This document shows, in pieces, positions 53,101 through 62,865 of a stretch of DNA of 64,000 bases. Position numbers and translations under genes: made by a program. Numbering within the stretch: the first letter of the stretch is position 1; every line of letters starts with the position of its first letter. The stretch is taken from the NCBI RefSeq assembly GCF_007680845.1, contig NZ_VEIY01000003.1, positions 186,001-250,000 of the forward strand, written 5' to 3'. The stretch is from Curtobacterium pusillum (GTDB taxonomy: Bacteria > Actinomycetota > Actinomycetes > Actinomycetales > Microbacteriaceae). Under the pieces are notes generated by a model. It made no database searches. It had not been told where the DNA came from and saw nothing but the letters and a program-made list of their open reading frames with translations.

Positions 53101-53166
53101 GTGCGGTGCGGTGCGGTGCGGTGCGGTGGTCAGCGTCAGCGTCAGCGTCAGCGTCAGCGTCAGCGT
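53101..53166. repeat. GTGCG x5 and CAGCGT x6 microsatellites
   Basis: GTGCG repeats at 53101-53125 are followed by six perfect CAGCGT hexamers at 53131-53166. The hexamer run overlaps the GH130 stop codon (53160-53162). Together they fill most of the 100-bp gap between the GH130 gene and the secreted enzyme gene. Confidence 0.95.
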
Positions 53167-54215
53167 CGGACGAGCCGGGCGACGCCGATCTTCGAGTCGG
53201 CCATGCCGTAGAACACGTGGCGGACGCCGTCGATCTCCTCGATCGCGGTCGGGAAGACCACGTTCGGGACGATCCCGGACCGTTCGTCCTCGGTGTCGGC
53301 GGTCATCAGCGGTTCGCTCGTGCGCCGGACGACCTCCCAGGGACGGTCGGCGTCGAGGATCATCGCGCCGGCGGCGTAGTTGACACCCTGCTGCTGGGCG
53401 AGCGAGCCGACGAGTTCGCCGGTGACGCCGTGGTGCAGCAGGAGCCAGCCCTCGGGGACCCGGACCGGTGCGGGTCCGGCTCCGATCTTGAGTTCCTCGA
53501 AGGGCGCCTCGGGCGACGCGAGCACCCGGTGTCCGCGCCACTCGGCGAGCGCGCCGAGGTCCTCGCGGACGCGGTCGAGCGGGACGAACGAGATCCAGAT
53601 GGAGGGTCGGGTGTCGGTGACCCAGGACGGCGGGTGCACGCCCTCGCCCGGGCGGATCTCGGAGAGGTCCCACGCGGGGCGGTGCAGGACGGCGAGGCTC
53701 GTGGTGCCATCGGGTGCGGTGACGGGTTCGGGCAGGAAGACGCAGTCCTTGTTGAAGTAGAGGGCGAGGTCGACGTCGAGTGCGTCGTCGTAGCCGAACC
53801 GGACGGGGCCGAGGCGTCGCCAGGACCGGAGGTCGGACGACACGGCGACCGCGGTGTGCGGTCCGAGCGGCCCGTACGCGACGTAGGTCATCACGTGCAG
53901 GTCGAGGGCGGGCACCCAGGTGGTGCGGGGGTCCTCGACGCCGGCGTTCACCGCGCCGACCTCCCACGAGCGTTCGGGCTCGAGCACGACCCCCTGCCGC
54001 TCGACGCCGGTCGGGACGCCGTCCTCGACGATCACGCGGGCGATCCCGATGCGGGAGACGTTGCCTGTGGCGACCAGGCGGGGCAGCAGGTACAGCGTGC
54101 CGTCGGGACCGCGTCCGCTGCCGGGGTTGAGCACGCCCTCGGCTTCGAGGGGTTCGTCGGCGAGGGGTTCCATGACGACGCCGATGCGTTCGAGTGCGTA
54201 GGGGAAGTCGGTCAT
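53160..54215 (-). CDS. GH130-family glycosidase or phosphorylase
   Basis: 351 residues, five-bladed beta-propeller type without a signal peptide. GH130 features are NPGSGRGPDGTLYLLPRLV near residue 30, GVEDPRTTWV near 105, YFNKDCVFLPEPV, GAGPAPVRVPEGWLLLHHGV and VPNVVFP near the end. The family cleaves or phosphorolyses beta-mannosides. Hydrolase versus phosphorylase cannot be decided from motifs I can see. ATG 54215 overlaps the preceding stop (ATGA). Confidence 0.88.
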   Translation of the reverse strand: MTDFPYALERIGVVMEPLADEPLEAEGVLNPGSGRGPDGTLYLLPRLVATGNVSRIGIARVIVEDGVPTGVERQGVVLEPERSWEVGAVNAGVEDPRTTWVPALDLHVMTYVAYGPLGPHTAVAVSSDLRSWRRLGPVRFGYDDALDVDLALYFNKDCVFLPEPVTAPDGTTSLAVLHRPAWDLSEIRPGEGVHPPSWVTDTRPSIWISFVPLDRVREDLGALAEWRGHRVLASPEAPFEELKIGAGPAPVRVPEGWLLLHHGVTGELVGSLAQQQGVNYAAGAMILDADRPWEVVRRTSEPLMTADTEDERSGIVPNVVFPTAIEEIDGVRHVFYGMADSKIGVARLVRR

Positions 54216-55324
54216 CGTGCGGCCTCTCGGTACAGGTACATCGTGCGGCTGTCGGGCGGCGCGTCCCACCCCTGGGCGAAGACGCGCTCGCCGGGGTCGC
54301 CGGGTGCGGCGCCGGGCCCCGGCCAGCGGAGGAGACCGCCCCACGCGAGCGAACCGCCGGCGTGCACGTCGAGCTGCCTGGTGGGTTCGGCGACGTCGTA
54401 GAGGGCCTGGCCGGCGGCGAACGCTCCGGAGGGGTCGGCGTGGAAGAAGTCGAGGACGAGTCGGTCGCCGTCCACCACGGCGCAGGCGACCTCGTGCAGC
54501 TGTGGGCCGAGGGCGCTGACGTCGAGGTAGTCCTCGTGGGTGAAGGTCCAGTGCCGCATGTCGTCGGAGTGGCCGACGGTGAGGCGGCCACCGCACCCCT
54601 CGGACACGTACATGCGGTACTCGCCGCCGGTGCGGACGGCGTGGCCACGGTCGTCCCGTGGGATGACGGCACCCTTCGCCCACAGGTGGGAGACGTCGTA
54701 CGGCACGACGATGCCGGTCTTCTCCCAGTGCTCGAGGTCGTCGGAGACGGCGAGCATGATGTCGCAGCCGACGTCACCGGCAGCCGGGTGGGTGGCCCGC
54801 TCGGGTGTGCCCCTGGTGTCCCAGATCGCGTTGTAGAAGCACCACCAGCGACCTTCGGCGCGGTAGAGCTTGGGGTCCTCGACCCCGAGCGCTTCGTTCG
54901 GCAGGGTGGGCCAGAGGGCCGGCGCGCCGTCGTCGACCCAGCCGTCCGCGGTCAGGACGGCGTGCCCGATCCGGGACGAGGTCGACTCCTTCCGCGGGGA
55001 CGCCCGGTACAGCAGGTGCAGGGCGTGTCGCGCCTCCTGGCCCCGTTCGTCGGCGAGCACGGCGGTCCCCCGCTCGTCGGGGGCGATGCCCAGGGTGGGG
55101 TTGAAGATGCTCGACGCGGTCCAGCCGATGCCGGTCGGGTCGGCCCACTCCGGGGCGGTGAAGGTGAGCGTCGGGTCGCGGTGGAAGGGGCCGATCATCC
55201 AGGGCGGTGGATCGTCGTAGTGGGCGGAGAAGTCGTCGGTGGAGATCCGGTCGGTCAGGGCGTTCGTGTGTCGGAGCGCGCGGTCGAGGTCGGCGGCGAG
55301 CGCCGCCCGGGTCAGGGTCTCCAT
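54212..55324 (-). CDS. GH130-like five-bladed propeller glycosidase
   Basis: 370 residues, cytoplasmic. It has propeller marks SSIFNPTLGIAPDERG, LLYRASPRKESTSSRIGHAV, and GVEDPKLYRAEGRWWCFYNA with the conserved Glu-Asp. It is more divergent than its neighbour, so GH130 or a related GH43/32-like clan is likely. The start overlaps the permease stop (TGATG). The two paralogue-like propellers may act on different linkages of the same imported oligosaccharide. Confidence 0.78.
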   Translation of the reverse strand: METLTRAALAADLDRALRHTNALTDRISTDDFSAHYDDPPPWMIGPFHRDPTLTFTAPEWADPTGIGWTASSIFNPTLGIAPDERGTAVLADERGQEARHALHLLYRASPRKESTSSRIGHAVLTADGWVDDGAPALWPTLPNEALGVEDPKLYRAEGRWWCFYNAIWDTRGTPERATHPAAGDVGCDIMLAVSDDLEHWEKTGIVVPYDVSHLWAKGAVIPRDDRGHAVRTGGEYRMYVSEGCGGRLTVGHSDDMRHWTFTHEDYLDVSALGPQLHEVACAVVDGDRLVLDFFHADPSGAFAAGQALYDVAEPTRQLDVHAGGSLAWGGLLRWPGPGAAPGDPGERVFAQGWDAPPDSRTMYLYREAAR

Positions 55325-56292
55325 CAGCCCTTGACCCCCGATCCGATGTCCGTCGCGATGAAGTACCGCTGGAACACGATGAACAGGACGACGACCGGGG
55401 CGGCGAGGACGACGGCGCCGGCGAGGATGGCGCCGTACGGGTTGGCGGTCGACGACGCGACGTTCGAGATGTAGTTGGCGAGCGACACCGCGAGCGGCTG
55501 CATCGAGGCCTCCTTGGTGATGAGGAACGGCCAGAGGAAGTCGTTCCAGGGGCCGATGAACGTGACGAGGACGACGGTGACGAGCGCCGGGCGGACGAGC
55601 GGCAGGGCGACGTTCCAGAGCACCCGGAGTTCGCCGGCGCCGTCGATGCGGGCGGCGTCGAAGATCTCCTGCGGGATCTGCAGGAAGTACTGGCGGAAGA
55701 TGACGACCGCCGCCGAGTTGATGGCGAACGGCAGGATCATGCCGAGGTAGTTGTCGCTGAGCCCGTAGTCGCGGGCGATGAGCACGTACAGCGGGATCAT
55801 GAGCAGCTGGAACGGGACGACCTGGACGAGCAGCGCGAGGGCGAAGGTGACGCCCCGGCCCCGCCACTGCAGCACGGCGAGCGCGTACCCGGCGAGCAGG
55901 CCGAACACGACCGTGCAGAGCAGGACGCCGCCCGTGAAGATGCCCGAGTTGAGCAGTCCCTGCAGCAGGTTCACCCGGTCGTTGATGGTGCTGAAGTTGT
56001 GCAGGTCGATGTTCGCGGGGTTCGGGAACGCGCCGGCGAGCGACGTGTCCGGCTCCCGCTGCAGCGAGCCGATGACCATGTAGTAGAAGGGGAACAGGAA
56101 CACGATCGCGCCGGCGAGAAGGACCGCGAAGCGGAGCGCGGCCTGCCCGCGGGTGAGGCTGACGCCGTCCATGCGTCGTGGTCGCTTCCGCCTCGGGGTG
56201 CCGGTGCTGGCCCTGGAGGCGCGGCTGGCGCCCGGCACGACGGTCGCGGTCGCGGGGGCGGTGGTGTCCGCCATCGGTGTGGTGTCGGTCAT
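55324..56292 (-). CDS. ABC sugar permease, MalG type
   Basis: 322 residues, six predicted membrane helices after a 50-residue cytoplasmic N-terminus. The EAA loop for ATPase contact is DAARIDGAGELRVLWNVALPLVRPAL near residues 215-240. The N-terminal stretch around VVPGASRASRAS is encoded by a GGAGGCGCGG-type motif and is low complexity. It is paired with the upstream MalF-type permease (ATGA overlap). Confidence 0.93.
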   Translation of the reverse strand: MTDTTPMADTTAPATATVVPGASRASRASTGTPRRKRPRRMDGVSLTRGQAALRFAVLLAGAIVFLFPFYYMVIGSLQREPDTSLAGAFPNPANIDLHNFSTINDRVNLLQGLLNSGIFTGGVLLCTVVFGLLAGYALAVLQWRGRGVTFALALLVQVVPFQLLMIPLYVLIARDYGLSDNYLGMILPFAINSAAVVIFRQYFLQIPQEIFDAARIDGAGELRVLWNVALPLVRPALVTVVLVTFIGPWNDFLWPFLITKEASMQPLAVSLANYISNVASSTANPYGAILAGAVVLAAPVVVLFIVFQRYFIATDIGSGVKG

Positions 56293-57242
56293 CGGTCTCG
56301 CCCTCCGGCGAATCGGTTCTGCAGCCAGGCGATGATGAGGACGCCCACCATGAGGACGATGCCGATGGCGGCCGCGTACCCGGGGTGTCCCTGCTGGATG
56401 CCCTGTTGGTAGATGAGGAGCACGGGGCTCGTCGAGGCCCCGTTCGGGCCGCCACCACCGGTGAGCAGGTAGGGCTCGGTGAAGAGGTTCGCGCCGATCA
56501 CCGTGCTGAGCAGCAGCACGAGGACGGTCGCGGGCCGGACGCCGGGGACGGTCACCGAGAAGAACTGCCGGATGCGTCCGGCGCCGTCCGTGGCGGCGGA
56601 CTCGTACAGCTCCTTCGGCACGTTCTGCAGTGCGGCGAGGTAGAGGAGGATGTAGAACCCGAGCTGCTTCCACGTGACGAAGACCGCGATCATCGGCATC
56701 GCGAGCGCGGAGTTGCTCAGCCAGGACGGGCTCGGGGCGAGGGGCCCGAGCAGACTGTTGACGACGCCGTTCTGGCTGAACAGGAACAGCCACACGCCGA
56801 CGACCGCGACGCTCGCGGTGACGTACGGCACGTAGTAGCTCACCCGGAAGAACGTGGACCACCGGACGACGCTGTTGAGCGCGGCCGAGAGCACGAGGGC
56901 GAGCACGACCGTGAGCGGCACGTTGATGACGAGGAACACGGCGACGTTGCGGAAGGACTGCAGGACCTGCGGGTCCTGGAACACCTGCACGTAGTTCTGC
57001 AGGCCGACCCACGGTCGGTCGACGGAGACGCCGGGGGCGGCGAAGAAGTAGTCCTTGAAGGACATGTACACGGCGAAGCACACCGGCCAGGCGAAGATCG
57101 CGAGGACGAACACCAGGTAGGGGGCGCTGAAGAGCCACCCGAGCGGGTTGCGCCCGAGGACCTTCTGGAGGGCGGGGCGCGGGGCCCGGCCCGGCGTGGT
57201 GCCGGGCCGGGCGCCGCGTGGCGGAGCGGTCTGCGTGGTCAC
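56289..57242 (-). CDS. ABC sugar permease, MalF type
   Basis: 317 residues from GTG 57242, with six helices. The EAA loop is ESAATDGAGRIRQFFSVTVPGVRPA near residue 215. The N-terminal 30 residues are Pro/Arg-rich and encoded by a GC hairpin around 57185-57215. It starts 4 bp after the binding-protein stop. Together with the MalG-type subunit it forms the import channel. Confidence 0.93.
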   Translation of the reverse strand: MTTQTAPPRGARPGTTPGRAPRPALQKVLGRNPLGWLFSAPYLVFVLAIFAWPVCFAVYMSFKDYFFAAPGVSVDRPWVGLQNYVQVFQDPQVLQSFRNVAVFLVINVPLTVVLALVLSAALNSVVRWSTFFRVSYYVPYVTASVAVVGVWLFLFSQNGVVNSLLGPLAPSPSWLSNSALAMPMIAVFVTWKQLGFYILLYLAALQNVPKELYESAATDGAGRIRQFFSVTVPGVRPATVLVLLLSTVIGANLFTEPYLLTGGGGPNGASTSPVLLIYQQGIQQGHPGYAAAIGIVLMVGVLIIAWLQNRFAGGRDR

Positions 57243-57246
57243 GGCG

Positions 57247-58545
57247 TCACTTCTGCTGTGCCTGTTGGGTGAACTTGGTCGCGGCCTGCTGCAGCTGCTT
57301 CTTGAGGTCGCCGTCACCGGAGATCACGGCCTTCGTGTAGAAGTCGCGGAACCCCTGGAGCGCGGCGATCGTGTTCGGTCCGGTGGGGTCGTCGACCGTG
57401 CGGGCGGCCTGCGAGCCGAACTCCTTGTACGTCGGGTTCTTCGCGAAGTAGTCGGCGTAGGTGGTGGCGAGGTCCTTACGGATCGGCATCTGGCCGGTCG
57501 TGTCGAGCAGTGCCCGGTCCTGGTCGCTGCTCGTCGTGTACTTCAGGAAGTCCCACGCGGTGCCCTGGTTCTTGCACGACGAGTACATGCCGACGTTCTT
57601 GGCGTCGGGGAACGTGTACGTCTGGTCGGCTGCGGTGCCGTCCTTGGTCGGGACGGGCACGCTGCCCCAGTTGACCTTGCCCTTGTACGACGCGATGGCC
57701 CAGGGGCCGACGATCGCCATCGCGGCCTTCCCGGTGGCGAAGGCGTCGCCCTGCACCTGCTCGGTGCCGGCGTAGCCCTTCTCGTAGACCGTCTTCCAGA
57801 AGTTCGCGACGTCGTAGCCGGCCTGGTCGTCGAAGGTCGCCTTGTTGTCCTTCGTCGCGATGCCCTTGCCACCGGTCTCGGCCGCGTACAGCGGCAGGAA
57901 GTCGAAGTTCGGCTGGAAGAACTCGCTCGTCGGCGTCGGGTAGATCGCGTAGGGCGCGGCGCCGGAGTCCTTGATCTTCTGCGCCGCGGCCAGGAACTCG
58001 TCGTAGGTGGCGAGCTTCGGGTCGGTGGTGCTCAGGCCGGCCTTGGCGAAGAGGTCCTTGTTGTAGAAGATCATCACGGGGTTCGACTTCCACGGCATCT
58101 GGTAGAAGTCACCGTCGGCGGACTTGTACTGGTCCGCCACGTCGCCGGACCGCTTCTCGATGTAGGCGTCGGCTCCGGGGAACTTCGACAGGTCCACCAG
58201 GCCGCCCTGCTTCTGGAACTGCCCGGTCGCGGCCGGCAGGTTGTTGTAGACCAGGCAGGGGGTGGTGCCGGCGGTGATGGCGGCGCCGATGACCTCTTCG
58301 GTGCTCTTGCCGGCCGGGACCTCCTGGCCCTTGACCTGCTCGTCCGGGTGGTCCTTGTTCCACGAGGCGACGGCGGCCTTGCCCCACTGCACCTCTTGCT
58401 CGTTGTTCGAGTACCAGATGGTGATCGGCCCCTTGGCCTTCATCGCGTCGCTCGAGGAGGCGTCGCTGCCTCCGGAGCATCCGGTGAGGACGAGAGCGGC
58501 GGTGGCGGCGACTGCCGTCCCGATGGCGATCATGCGACGTTGCAT
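57247..58545 (-). CDS. ABC sugar-binding lipoprotein
   Basis: 432 residues. A lipoprotein signal ends in the lipobox LVLTGC (Cys23), so it should be lipidated by Lgt and anchored outside the membrane. The mature part is a family 1 extracellular solute-binding protein (ITIWYSNNEQEV at the start, MPWKSNPVMIFYNKDLFAKAG, GKAAMAIVGPWAIASYK). GGAG precedes the ATG. No ATPase gene accompanies the transporter, so a shared MsmK-like ATPase encoded elsewhere is expected. Confidence 0.94.
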   Translation of the reverse strand: MQRRMIAIGTAVAATAALVLTGCSGGSDASSSDAMKAKGPITIWYSNNEQEVQWGKAAVASWNKDHPDEQVKGQEVPAGKSTEEVIGAAITAGTTPCLVYNNLPAATGQFQKQGGLVDLSKFPGADAYIEKRSGDVADQYKSADGDFYQMPWKSNPVMIFYNKDLFAKAGLSTTDPKLATYDEFLAAAQKIKDSGAAPYAIYPTPTSEFFQPNFDFLPLYAAETGGKGIATKDNKATFDDQAGYDVANFWKTVYEKGYAGTEQVQGDAFATGKAAMAIVGPWAIASYKGKVNWGSVPVPTKDGTAADQTYTFPDAKNVGMYSSCKNQGTAWDFLKYTTSSDQDRALLDTTGQMPIRKDLATTYADYFAKNPTYKEFGSQAARTVDDPTGPNTIAALQGFRDFYTKAVISGDGDLKKQLQQAATKFTQQAQQK

Positions 58546-58560
58546 GGGTGACTCCTTCGT

Positions 58561-58605
58561 CGGGTGTGTTCAGGCCGGGTGTGTTCGGGCCGGGTGTGTT
58601 CAGGC
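58561..58605. repeat. 15-bp tandem repeat x3 at the lacI-family gene end
   Basis: Three copies of CGGGTGTGTTCAGGC (middle copy with G in place of A) lie between the regulator and the binding-protein gene. The first-read copy contains the regulator stop codon TGA (58602-58600, minus strand). In the middle copy the same triplet is CGA. Confidence 0.9.
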
Positions 58606-59628
58606 CGGGTGGCGCGGTGCTGCTGTGGAACCCCGGACGATGAGCCGTGCCGGGGTGAGCGTGCGGTCGACGGGGTCCTCACCGTCGACGAGGTCGAGGA
58701 GCGTGGCCGCGACGACGCGACCCCACTCCGCCGGGTCGTTGTCGAGCGTGGTGAGCGCCGGGTACACGTGCCGACCGATCTGCGAGCCGTCGAGGCCCGA
58801 GATCGAGACGTCTTCCGGCACCCGGAACCCGAGCCGCTGGGCGACCGCCATGCCCGCGATCGCCATCGGGTCGTTCCCGTGGACGATCGCGGTCGGACGG
58901 TCCACCGGGTCGAGGGCGAGCAGGGACTCCGTGGCTGCGGCTCCGGCCTCGGGCGAGAAGTCCGTCGGGACGACGCGCCAGCGGAGGCCGAGCGCCTCGG
59001 CCGTCCGTTCGAACTGCTCGCGGCGGGCGTGCCCGTGCAGCATGTCGTCGTTGCCCGCGACGTGCGCGATCCGGGTGTGGCCCAGTCCGGCGAGGTACCG
59101 GACCAGGTCGTCGATGCCCTGTTCGTACTCGCGCCGCACGGCGGGGAACGGGCTCGCGACGTCCGGTTCGCCGAGCGTGACGGCGACCGAGCCGAGTTCG
59201 GCGACGAGGGCGACCCGGGGGTCCTGGCGGCGGAGGTCGGTGATGATGAAACCGTCCACCCGGCCGTCACCGGCGAGCGTGCGGTAGGTGCGTTCCTCGG
59301 CCGCGGCGTCGGGGACCACGCTGAGGACGAGGACCTGGCCGCGCTCGCTCAGGACGGCTTCGAGCCCGGCGATGAACGCGGCGAAGAACGGGTCGGTCTC
59401 GATGATGCTCGGGTCCCGCGTGACCACGAGCCCGAGTGCGGCGGTGCGGCGGCTGGTGAGGCTGCGGGCCGCCGCGTTCGGGCGCCACCCGATGTCCGCC
59501 GCCACGGTGCGGATCCGTGCACGGGTGTCGGCGTTCACGCCGGGCCGGTCGTTGAGCGCGAGGGACACGAGCCCCTTCGAGACCCCGGCGTGGCGGGCGA
59601 CGTCCGTGATGGTGGGACGACGTTCCAC
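58600..59628 (-). CDS. LacI-family transcriptional regulator
   Basis: 342 residues from GTG 59628 with a GGAGGAGG site upstream. The N-terminal HTH (TITDVARHAGVSKGLVSLAL, residues 6-25) and hinge helix (NAAARSL) are followed by a periplasmic-binding-like effector domain (VDGFIITDL, ISGLDGSQIGRHVYPALTT). As first gene of the sugar operon, 54 bp before the binding protein, it probably controls itself and the operon through the doubled AACCGGTT site just upstream. Confidence 0.93.
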   Translation of the reverse strand: MERRPTITDVARHAGVSKGLVSLALNDRPGVNADTRARIRTVAADIGWRPNAAARSLTSRRTAALGLVVTRDPSIIETDPFFAAFIAGLEAVLSERGQVLVLSVVPDAAAEERTYRTLAGDGRVDGFIITDLRRQDPRVALVAELGSVAVTLGEPDVASPFPAVRREYEQGIDDLVRYLAGLGHTRIAHVAGNDDMLHGHARREQFERTAEALGLRWRVVPTDFSPEAGAAATESLLALDPVDRPTAIVHGNDPMAIAGMAVAQRLGFRVPEDVSISGLDGSQIGRHVYPALTTLDNDPAEWGRVVAATLLDLVDGEDPVDRTLTPARLIVRGSTAAPRHPA

Positions 59629-59658
59629 GTCCGCCTCCTCCCGACGCTCCGCTGCGTC

Positions 59659-59684
59659 TGAACCGGTTTAATTGAACCGGTTTA
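59659..59684. promoter_or_regulatory. Twin LacI-type operator
   Basis: TGAACCGGTTTA occurs twice in direct orientation (59659-59670 and 59673-59684), each centred on the palindrome AACCGGTT, with a 14-bp period. It lies 31 bp upstream of the regulator start and is AT-rich against the background. The central CG palindrome is typical of LacI/GalR operators. The site could also affect the divergent DUF4383 gene. Confidence 0.85.
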
Positions 59685-59800
59685 GTGTCACACGGTCAGG
59701 GCCGCCGCGCAACCCCTCGACCACGTGGAACGGACGGTCTGCGGACGGCCGTGGCGAAGCTGCGTACCGTCGGCGGCACGGCAACCGAGGAGGAACCCCC

Positions 59801-60245
59801 ATGACCGACGTCACCACCCCCACCGACCGCTACGCGGGCTCGAGCATCCAGAAGGCCGCGCTCGTGGTCGGCATCGTGTTCCTGCTCGTCGGGATCGCCG
59901 GGTTCGTCCCCGGCCTCACCACCGGCGACCTGGGCGGCGCGGGGCACGGTTCGATGGCGATGCTGCTCGGGCTCTTCCAGGTGTCGGTCCTGCACAACAT
60001 CGTGCACCTGCTGTTCGGCGTCGTCGGGCTGCTGGCCGCCCGCTACGCGACCGGCTCGCGGATGTACCTGGTGATCGGCGGCGTCGTCTACTTCGTGCTC
60101 TGGGTCTACGGGCTGTTCACCGCGGGACACGACTTCGGGGCGAACTTCGTCCCGCTGAACTGGCCGGACAACTGGCTGCACCTCGTGCTCTCGATCGGGA
60201 TGGTGGCGCTCGGCGTGGTCTTCCCGCGCGAGCGCCACCGGCCCG

Positions 60246-60259
<14 letters not shown>
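59801..60259 (+). CDS. DUF4383 membrane protein
   Basis: 152 residues from ATG 59801 with GAGGAGG upstream. Four hydrophobic helices with the family pattern [18 protein letters not shown] and [15 protein letters not shown]. Function unknown. Its end overlaps the kbl end by 14 bp in convergent orientation. Confidence 0.88.
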
Positions 60260-61438
<1,179 letters not shown>

Positions 61439-61439
<1 letters not shown>

Positions 61440-62503
61440 CAGATCTCCGTCCAGTCGATGACGACCTTGCCGCCGTCCGCGGTCGCCGCCGTGGCGAACG
61501 CCTGCTCCCAGTCCCGTGCGGGGAACCGCGCCGAGACGATCGAGCCGATGCGCTCCCGCAGCACCGCGCTCGTCTGCAGCATCGAGCTCATGGTCTGCCA
61601 CGTCTCGAACATCTCGCGCCCGTAGATGCCCTTCACGGTGAGCATGTGCGTGACGACCTTGCCCCAGTCCACCGCGATCTCGCCGGTCGGTAGCCCGAGC
61701 ATCGCGATCCGGCCCCCGTGGTTCATGGTGTCGACCATCGTCGGCAGGGCCGTCGGCGCGCCGGACATCTCGAACCCGACGTCGAAGCCCTCGCGCATCC
61801 CGAGCCGCTGCTGGGCGTCCCGGAGGACCGCGGCGCCGTCGCCGCCCCCGACGTCGATGCCGAGGTCGGCGCCCATCGCCTCGGCCATGGCCAGCCGGGC
61901 CGCGCTGACGTCCGTGCCGACGACGAACCGTGCCCCGGCGTGCCGGGCGACGGCGATCGCCATCAGGCCGATCGGGCCGCAGCCGGTGACGAGCACGTCC
62001 TCGCCCACGACGGGGAACGCGAGCGCCGTGTGCACCGCGTTGCCGAGCGGGTCGAACAGGGCGCCGACGTCCGGGTCGACATCGCCGTGGTGCACCCAGA
62101 CGTTCGCACCCGGGAGGGTCAGGTACTCCGCGAACGCCCCGTCGCGCTGCACCCCGAGGCCCCTCGTCCGGATGCACATCTGCCGCCGGCCGGCGCGGCA
62201 GTTCCGGCAGGTGCCGCAGACGATGTGTCCCTCGCCGGACACCCGGTCCCCCACGGCGACGTCGCGCACGGCGGAGCCGACCTCGACCACCTCGCCGAAG
62301 AACTCGTGTCCGGGGACCAGCGGGGCCGTGACCGCCGAGGCCGCCCAGTCGTCCCACCGCCGGATGTGCAGGTCGGTCCCGCAGATCCCGGTGCGGAGCA
62401 CCCGGATGAGGACCTCGTCCTCGGTGGGGACCGGGACCGGCCGCTCGGTCATGGTCAGCCCCGGAGCAGCGTCCGGCTTGTACAGCGCCCTCATCGGCGT
62501 CAT
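61439..62503 (-). CDS. tdh: L-threonine 3-dehydrogenase
   Basis: 354-residue zinc alcohol-dehydrogenase family enzyme oxidising threonine. Catalytic zinc ligands are Cys41 in [10 protein letters not shown] and the His-Glu of [10 protein letters not shown] structural-zinc cluster [15 protein letters not shown] is intact, and the Rossmann motif is [12 protein letters not shown] 62503 follows a GAGG site by 8 nt; an ATG three codons in is the alternative. It pairs with kbl for threonine breakdown. Confidence 0.95.
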
Positions 62504-62634
62504 CCGCGTCACCTCGTCGTGCGTGATGTGTGGTGGTGGCGGCTCGTGACCGCCGTCGTCCACCCTGGCACAGGTGGCGCACGGCGGCCGCGCATGTCAC
62601 GTGCACGGCGTGGTCCGCGGCGCGGGGGCGGCCT

Positions 62635-62760
62635 GGTGCGCGTGCATGATCCGACGGAGCACGCGTCGATCGACAGGTGCAACGTCGGACGATGCGCACG
62701 CAGACGGTGCGCGTGCATACTTCGACGGAGCACGCGTCGATCGACGGGCGCGGTGTCGGA
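62635..62760. repeat. 71-bp-period repeat, two copies (locus B)
   Basis: In the gene-free stretch 62504-62865, GTGCGCGTGCAT begins at 62635 and 62706. ACGCGTCGATCGAC cores follow, with core starts at 62664 and 62735. All are exactly 71 bp apart. The sequence is clearly related to locus A at 24097-24204. A GGAGGCGCGG motif lies near 62813. I see no gene in this stretch. Confidence 0.85.
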
Positions 62761-62865
62761 ACACGCGTGCGGGCAACACGCGGGGCGGGGCGCGGAGCGC
62801 GGCGCGGGCGGCCTGGAGGCGCGGCTCGGCCCCGCCACGCCAACTGCGGCACCACGGGCGGCGGG

